A stretch of 64,000 nt of DNA from Onthophagus taurus. Its lineage: Eukaryota; Arthropoda; Insecta; Coleoptera; Scarabaeidae. The notes beneath the pieces were generated by a model. The model saw only the letters and a list, made by a program, of their open reading frames with translations. It was not told the origin of the DNA and did not search any database. Each line of letters opens with the position of its first letter. The stretch's first letter is position 1. Of this stretch, positions 57,501 to 64,000 are shown piece after piece. A program made the position numbers and the translations under genes. The stretch is taken from contig NC_091976.1 of the NCBI RefSeq assembly GCF_036711975.1, positions 868,001 through 932,000 of the forward strand. Reading direction: 5' to 3'.

Positions 57501-58059
57501 ATGAGCTTTAGGTAAACTCGCTGTGATAAGGGAGATTTTTGAAATTTTCTTCTTTCCTTCTTAAAACTGCAGCTCCACTTTGAGCTATCGATAAATAGTC
57601 GCAATTCAGTTGTGTTATAGCCTGAAATTCCCAACTCTTCCATTAAACCATGTAGATTATAACAATACACAAATTCATTATCACTTCAAAAGAATTGCAG
57701 AAATGCTCTTCTTTTCGATTATGCACTTTTCAAGCAAGTTTCTCTCGAGCAATCTGGATATTGAGATTTCAGGTGAATGAGGTACTGTATGAGGTTGTAT
57801 AGCCGATAATAAACTACAGGATAGTCTATTTTACAATTTTTACCTGTTATATCCTGTCGTTTTCACTATACAAAAGAACTAACATCAGTTGAATGAACTC
57901 TGGGCCTTTGCCAAATCGTAGGTATACCAAATAAAGTTTACTACGTGTTCCGTAAACCAATCAATAAGGTTCAGTTCATATAAAGTAGTTATACAGGAGG
58001 ATAAAAGAATTAGAACAGGGCAAACATTACAAAGTATGTAATGTAAACTATTATATAGA

Positions 58060-58240
58060 CTATGAATGATTACAAAATCAAGATTGAGTGCTATGCAGAT
58101 GATGCCCTCCTCTTGACTGATATTGAGGATGGCATACAGTGATTAACAAAGGCATTTAACATTACAACTAAGGAAGTGAATACTGTGGAAGTTAATATTA
58201 GGCAAGGATTGCGAAATCATTACTGATGAGACAATCTGCC
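58060..58240 (+). pseudogene. Reverse transcriptase YADD fragment
   Basis: The short frame KIKIECYADDALLLTDIEDG followed by LTKAFNITTKEVNT has the YADD catalytic box and the downstream spacing of RTE/BovB-type LINE reverse transcriptases (CYADD--ILADSEDDLQ…FN-T). One stop is already present; nothing else of the element is clear. Confidence 0.6.
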
Positions 58241-58574
58241 AACACCCTGGTTTAGGCCGCGTTAGTGGGACATCGTGGATTCAGCGAGCCCAATTGTGTA
58301 TGGAAAATATTGGAAACAACTTGGAACACTTACTTTGGTCATTTTAAAATCTTATATGTATTCTTGATTTGAAAGTAAATTGCATGGGTATCTAAGAAAC
58401 TAAAAAACTTTTGCTACAATTTTTTTCACCTATTACTCATTATTTACCATGAGGAATAAATCCCCAAGTTTATGCGTATATGTTGAGAATCACCCTGTAT
58501 AAATAAAAATGAAACTACAGTACTTCCGGCGCAACTTGTCTTTAGTCCAAATAAGTATAAACCTGACTCTGATC

Positions 58575-58941
58575 TAGTGATGGGAATACCACTCATAACC
58601 GTGTCGCGCTCCAGGAACGGCCGCTACATAAAAATACCGTTCCAAAATACCGCTCCAAAATACCGTGACCTTGAGCAAAAACATAGCTGGTTTCGTAGCA
58701 AGTTTGAAAAAATAATATATTCTCTACCCCAGAATCGGGTAGTTTAAAAATCGCACAGGAATGGTATGTTCCATTAGAATAATGCTCCAAAATATCGTTT
58801 CTCAAATACCGAACCATCACTACAAATATGTAAATATATTAGTAACGTTCTGTAACGGGTATTTTAAAATCGCGTGGAAGCGGTACGCTCCTCAAAAATA
58901 CCGCTCCAAAATAGCGTTCCTCAAATACCGTCCCATCACTA
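58575..58941. mobile_element. hAT MITE with perfect 8-bp target duplication
   Basis: The element starts TAGTGATGGG and ends CCCATCACTA, and is flanked on both sides by CTCTGATC (58567-58574 and 58942-58949). An 8-bp duplication is the hallmark of hAT elements. The 367-bp interior contains repeated AAAATACCGCTCC-type motifs and a further AACCATCACTAC near 58810, possibly an older end. No coding capacity. Confidence 0.88.
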
Positions 58942-59190
58942 CTCTGATCTAATATCATCCGATATTCATCCGGTGCGAATCGGAGAAGGTTGGTATCAAT
59001 ATATGGGTCAAATAATGTTTCCTATGATCCATGCTCGAATCCGTGCAGAATAGTAGGATATCGGAAGATACGTACCAACGGCGGTAGTATCAAGTAATAA
59101 AGGATCACAATTTGCAGAGTAATTCATGGTGCCATTTATCTGATCAACTACTTTAATTCTCCTATTTATTGATTGAAGGAAAAATGTCAA

Positions 59191-59443
59191 AAATACTTTG
59201 CTAAAATCGTATTAATAATTCTAATAAAATGGAATGTTCAGTTCAGAATGTGGAAGAGGTGGTATTTTAGGGGCGCATGGCCGGTCAGGAAACCTGAGAG
59301 CGTCCTTAGATCCCCTTTGCTGAGGCATAAAACCTCTTTGGTTTTGTTTTGCGGAGGTATCATACTCTTCGCTTGTCTGTGACCTGGAAGTTCTTTCCAG
59401 CGTAAAGCTACTTTTGAGGCCTCCCAACTGTTGATTATTTGTT
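59191..59443. other. Stretches without recognisable features around 55.5-61.1 kb
   Basis: This stretch, together with 55501-56066, 56286-56999, 57501-58059, 58250-58566, 58950-59190 and 60721-61112, shows no gene, RNA or clear mobile element. 59200-59443 may be the 3' end of the RNase H-bearing LINE just to its right. Confidence 0.35.
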
Positions 59444-60720
59444 TTAGGTGGCTTTTTTGTAGTTCATAACCGGGTTGGGGTCCAATGAAGGGCGTTTTCG
59501 CTGCCTCTCTGGCCAGCTTGTCCGTCTTCTCATTGCCTTCAATGTTTCTGTGACCTGAAACCCACCAGAAACATCATTGCTCCTAGCGAGTTGTCTCAGG
59601 TTGCTGGTACACTCTCTGATCAGTGCGGAATCACACGTGTAGGCTTGAATTGCCTTTAGGGCTGTCCGACTGTCGGGCTGTGTGAAAATATTTATAGATG
59701 TACCTTTCTGTCCCGTTTGTAGTTTCAAAGCGGTGCAGAAGATTATATCAAATACTTCTGCTTGAAGAATGGTTATGTCCGAGCTGAGGGGCAATTTAAT
59801 GTGGTTATTTGGCCCACTGATGCCCATGTCTACTCCTGATTCAACTGTCTTTGAAGAGTTGGTGTACCAGCCTAGGGCTTCTCTTTTTAGTTGAGGCCTA
59901 AGGTCTAAATATGACCTTATACGACTAGTCGAAATTATATTCTGTCGGTATAAGGTCCGTTTTAATTTCAATCAAGTGATTTTAACATGGGTCTTTGAGG
60001 TTTTCGAGGTTACCTGCATCAACTTGAGTGAAGAGCCTGTTTTCAGTGATAAGGCACTTAAAGCTCTTTTTGTATATATAAATGAAGTAATGTGAGACCG
60101 AGTAAGGCTTCAAGAACAGCAGTCGGACAAGATTTCATTGCACCCGTTATATTAAGACATACTAACCGCTGGATTTATGCCAGCTGTTGTTGTGCTGTCT
60201 TATGATTTATTTTTGGCCACGAAACCAGTGAGGCATAGGCGACCATGGGTTTGATTATTGCTACGTAGGCCCAGTGAGCCATTCGTGGTTTGAGACCCAA
60301 ATTCCTTCCGAGGAGCCTGCGGCAGATCTGATTGGCCATAATGGCCTTTTTCCTTACTTTGTCTATGTAGGAGTTCCAGTTTAATTTACTGTCTAGTATT
60401 ACCCGTCGGTATTTAACTTCTGTTTTGAGGTTAATAGTTCACACAATGGAGGGTGCTCTCAATTGTAGTTTCCTTCTCCGAGTGAAAGGAACTATTTCGA
60501 TTTTGTTTGGATTAATGCTAAGCCTGTTGCTTATGCACCAAGTGCTGGTAAGTACTAGTTGAGTTATGATTGTGTCATATTTACCTCGGATTGTGGTTAC
60601 CAAGTCATCAGCATTTCAGTGTAGTATGGTCTAATGCCCAGATCATTTGGGGTCTTTTGCAAAATAAATAGAAGTGGTGGACCATGGTATAACCCCACCA
60701 CAGTGAAACTTAGCAACACG
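59444..60720 (-). pseudogene. LINE with RNase H domain (I/LOA/R1 group) remnant
   Basis: Minus-strand sequence about 60720-60000 holds the end of a reverse transcriptase (PYYTEMLMTW, where a YADDL box once stood, then GLALIQTKSK and TLT/LNW phrases), with many stops. The frame 59971-59444 is an RNase H domain: LGWYTNSSKTVESGVDMGIS (first Asp changed to Asn), LQAEVFDII (Glu), NIFTQPDSRTALKAIQAY, and the tail SLDPNPVMNYKKAT. The expected HSG/ADELA block is damaged. Confidence 0.72.
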
Positions 60721-61112
60721 AACAGAACGTATTATATACTCTTAACTAAAATCCGGAGCTAGTTATATTAACCATTTTAACTATGTATATAACTGACAAC
60801 AGCTGTTCAGTGCTACTTTCAGCTGTAGCACTGAAAAGTTAGTCTAATAAACTATTTAACACCGTGGACTCACACCTTTTTGATTTCACACATCTCAACG
60901 ATGTACATTGAATCCCAACTTTCCAAATGTATACAACTCGTTTAGTGTGACCATAGTAGCGATCTTGGCACTAATATTGATAGCATACCTATATTTAATT
61001 TAAAGGAATACTTCACGAAAATATAATGTATTAAATTACCATACGTATATCAATTGTATTGATCGTTTAATGACGACTTGTGAAGTACTTAACGTACAGA
61101 ATGGTTAAACAC

Positions 61113-61844
61113 TACTATCCGTGCAAAAAGTCAAGGCCCCTCACTTTAGAGATCGATATCTGCGTAACCGCTCGATGGAAAAAATTGGGGTAAAGTTTAT
61201 TGTAATCAGTGACCATTCCCGTGTAACACATGTTAATTGGGAAATTCTCGGGTCCGCGGTTTTTCTTTTATCGCGAGTTAAGTGAAAAAAGTACCCGATT
61301 TTTGAGAGTGCCAGCAACTTTATCTACTTTGCGATTTTTTTTCTCCAAAACTATTTGACGAAAAAATTTCAAATTTGAACTGGTGGTAAACCGATGTGTT
61401 CTTAATGTCGGGCATATTTTATTTTTTCGATATTCCATATAATTTCGTGGAAAATCGAATACGAGGATCGTTTTCGACATAACGGCGTCTTATTAAACCG
61501 CGATTTTCCGCGAAACTGTATGGAATATCGAAAAAATAAAATATGTCACTCATTAAGAACACATCAGGCTACCACCTGTTCAAAATTCAAATTTTTTTGT
61601 ACGATAGTTTTCGAGAAAAAAAATCGCAAAGTTGACAAAGTTGCCGGTACCGTAAAAATCGGGTACTTCTTTCATTTAACTTGCGATAAAAAAAAAACCG
61701 TGGATCCGAAAATTTTTAAATTGACATATGTTACGTAGAAATGTTCAGTGATTACAACAAACTTTGTCGCAATTTTTTTTATAGAACGGTTGCGAAGATA
61801 TCGATCTCTAAAGTGAGAGGCCTTGACTTTTTGCACGGATAGTA
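61113..61844. mobile_element. Large palindromic element
   Basis: The left arm starting TACTATCCGTGCAAAAAGTC and the right arm ending GACTTTTTGCACGGATAGTA are inverse over about 350 bp each, meeting near 61480. TA lies at both outer ends. Two short frames inside (61480-61268 and 61520-61738) are mirror images of each other, which is a by-product of the palindrome. No transposase. Confidence 0.8.
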
Positions 61845-61856
61845 TTCAGGTCTGTA

Positions 61857-64000
61857 CAGGGTGTCCCGTTAAGCGTACTGAGCGGCTGTATCTCGACAAC
61901 GGTAAGGCCTAGAGGTTTGGGAAAAAAATCCTTATAAGCAAAGTGAGCAAGACAAATAGCTGGAAATTATTTTGAAATTCATAATTCTAGGGGGCGTAAC
62001 TGCCATAAAGAAACATAAAATTCCCGCTATCTCAGAAAGTTAGACGATGAGCTATAACTTTGACAACATCATTTAGTAGCTTGGATAATACCGCATCGCT
62101 TTTGTTTTGCGATATATCTGTCATAATAAGGGAGGGGGAGAGCAATGCGTTTTCAAATGTTTACATTTTAATATCTCCTGGACCGTTCAACCGATTTGAA
62201 TATTTTTGGTCTTGTTTGAAAGAGCATTTTATGCTCTTTTTAAAGATATTTTCAGTAAGACCACTTGGTTTAAAACAAATAAGCTAGAGGGCGTTATCTG
62301 CAGCGGTTACATAGTTTTGTGATTTTTGAAGAAAAGTTAAATGGAACGGTACTGTTTTCTTCGCAGACCATTAATCACTATAAAATTTGCTAAATAATAG
62401 TGAAAACCGCATCTCGATATCTCCATCCATTCTCGAATTATAGAAGAAAATGTTAAAAATTCGTATATGTTAATCGGATCAAGTTACCTTAGGAAACAAA
62501 TAAGAGAGCACAAAAATTTTATTATCTAGACAAAAAAACTTCAAAACTACTTTTGAGGCGTGTTTAAAAGCTAACGGATCAATGAAACATCAATAATGAT
62601 AATAAAACAAAATAAACCAAAACACTTAGAATATCTTAAATTTTTGGCAAAAATAGCTCACTAATGTGCGAAATGCCTTCCATAAACCTCGATGCATTTA
62701 TTTAATCTAGTTTCGACGAAAAAAAGCTTAAAAGCTTAAGTCTCGGCCCTAGACACGTTTCTACTGGTATTTAGGGTTTTGTCATATTTTTCCTGGTTAT
62801 TGGTTTTTCTTGAAAAGTCAGGTCGTTTAGTCTACGCAATAGATAAAGGGGTGAAAGCAATGTGGGTTTTGCTCGAACCAAGAATGCATATTATGCAAGT
62901 TTACACCAGCTTGTGGACAGATGCTTCATACATCCATAGCATTTGTGATAAAAGGTTTGGATTTGTCCAAATCATATTTAAAAGTCAATGATAATAGTCC
63001 AGTCTGTTATCATAATCGGTATCTGTTTAGGCCTGATGTAAAACAACGTGGTGGAGATATTATTCTCTTGAGGAATCTTGTGGACAATTGTTTTCGGAGT
63101 TCCCAGATTATGTGTGAACTCCATGCATTGCGCACCAATGTGATTTACGAATTCATAGAGATGTCTGAATGGGCTACACGTTGCCAGTTTTCCGTAATCG
63201 CTAAGTCAATCTTAAAAACACTTCTAGAGAAAAATGTCTTTCTTTGTCGTAATTACATTGCACATTTTTGCCATGCAGTTGCATCGTATTCAAAACATTG
63301 AAAATAAATCATCAATCATACGCTTCTGCGTTGGTAAATGACATGTTTACAGTTACCATGGTTATGTGATTTGTTTTTCTCGATGAGGTAACTGGATCCG
63401 ATTGATGGCACTCTAGTTTTTAACATTTTCTTCTATAATTCGAGAACGGGTGGCGATATCGAGATGCGGTTTTCACTAAAATTTAGCAAATTTTAAGGTG
63501 ACTAAGAATCTGTGAAGTAAATAGTATCGTTCCGTTTAACTTTTCTTGAAAAATCACAAAAATATGTAATCGCTGGAGATAACGCCCTCTATCTTATTTG
63601 TTTTAAAGCAAACGGTCTTATTGAAAATATCTTTAAAAAGAGGATAAAATGCTCTTTCAAACAACACCAAAAATATTCAAATCGGTTGAATGGTCCAGGA
63701 GATATTAAAATATAAACATATGAAAACGCATTGGCTTCCCCCTCCCTTATTATGACAGATATGAGAAATATCACAAAACAAAAGCGATGCGGTATTATCC
63801 AAGCTATTAAATGATGTTGTCAAAATTATAGCTCATCGTCTAAGTTTCTGAGATAGCGGCAATTTAATGTTTCTCAACGGCAGTTACGCCCCCTAGCGGT
63901 CGAATTACGAACTTCAAAATAATTTCCAGCTATTTCTCTTGCCCACTTTGCTTATAAAGTTTTTTTCCCAAACCTCTAGGCCTTACTGTTGTCGAGATAC
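61857..64000. mobile_element. Mariner-type element with >600-bp inverted arms, right end cut off by window
   Basis: The left terminus CAGGGTGTCCCGTTAAGCG follows TA (61855-61856). Its first about 600 bp recur inverted from about 63420 to the window end (for example GGCCTAGAGGTTTGGG near 61907 and the inverse at about 63972-63987). The middle has broken frames. On the minus strand near 62720-62650, RLNKCIEVYGRHFAH resembles the last residues of DUF4817-type mariner transposases. The remaining interior (62780-63300) contains frames I cannot identify. Confidence 0.7.

Noticed and set aside
61268..61738. Two similar short proteins on opposite strands
   Set aside because: They are mirror images produced by the palindrome, not a gene pair.
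62779..63301. Two plus-strand frames (70 and 126 codons) in the last element
   Set aside because: I could not match them to any family; they lie between inverted arms where a minus-strand transposase remnant is expected, so they are probably not genes.
62060..63774. Matching short frames at 62060-62287 (+) and 63774-63589 (-)
   Set aside because: They are the two inverted arms of one element, hence the same sequence read twice.
1..64000. CRISPR arrays, tRNA genes, rRNA genes, bacterial transfer
   Set aside because: No regularly spaced short repeats, no cloverleaf-like A/B-box sequences and no rRNA phrases were seen; gene structure and repeats are eukaryotic throughout.

Overview
This window is AT-rich animal DNA that looks like an insect genome, plausibly a beetle; the species is inference. 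Genes have short introns with GT..AG ends, AATAAA polyadenylation signals follow stop codons, and most of the window is transposable-element debris of arthropod type. There is no sign of operons, bacterial genes, CRISPR arrays, tRNA or rRNA genes.

Four host genes can be supported. (1) A peroxiredoxin-5 gene on + (2313-3081, three exons, 193 aa). (2) A HAD-superfamily phosphatase of the PGP/PDXP (4-nitrophenylphosphatase-like) family on + (6872-15034, four exons, 307 aa), whose last intron is about 7.1 kb and packed with mobile DNA. (3) SRD5A3, the dolichol-pathway reductase, on - (21686-15065, five exons, 303 aa), with a 5.5 kb intron also filled with transposons. Its stop codon faces that of the phosphatase only 30 bp away. 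(4) A 204-aa secreted or membrane protein of unknown function on + (32076-32690). All other long reading frames are transposons or chance frames.

Layout: 1-2.3 kb, mariner-type inverted-repeat element; 2.3-3.1 kb, PRDX5; 3.9-6.1 kb, decayed RTE-like LINE; 6.9-15.0 kb, phosphatase gene with hAT, Tc1 and fold-back elements in its intron; 15.1-21.7 kb, SRD5A3 with Harbinger-, mariner- and Tc1-type debris in its intron; 22.3-23.1 kb, Penelope-like reverse transcriptase fragment; 24-26.9 kb, nearly intact PIF/Harbinger element whose two genes interdigitate on opposite strands; 27-31.6 kb, two divergent copies of an unusual Cys-rich transposase-like gene, the second inside a clear element with inverted ends and a 4-bp ATAT target duplication; 32-33.7 kb, the orphan gene and a quiet intergenic stretch; 34-41.4 kb, one LINE cut apart by nested elements; 43-46.7 kb, plant-type (Stowaway-like) mariners, one holding two further nested elements; 47-48.1 kb, decayed retrotransposon gag; 48.6-53.5 kb, pogo/Tigger-like element, LINEs and a Mutator-like transposase remnant; 54-64 kb, sparse DNA with piggyBac remnants, a hAT MITE with a perfect 8-bp duplication, an RNase H-bearing LINE remnant and two large palindromic elements.

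The strongest candidate for something under-described is the 27-31.6 kb pair. These are two diverged members of one transposase-like family with a GHTHxECD/GHSxxECD signature. The second sits in an element beginning GAAGGG and flanked by ATAT. A separate nested element at 44.3-45.5 kb has the same GAAGGG terminus and a 4-bp AATT duplication. Possible hammerhead-ribozyme-like motifs in palindromic repeats, and the interleaved Harbinger genes, are the next most interesting points.
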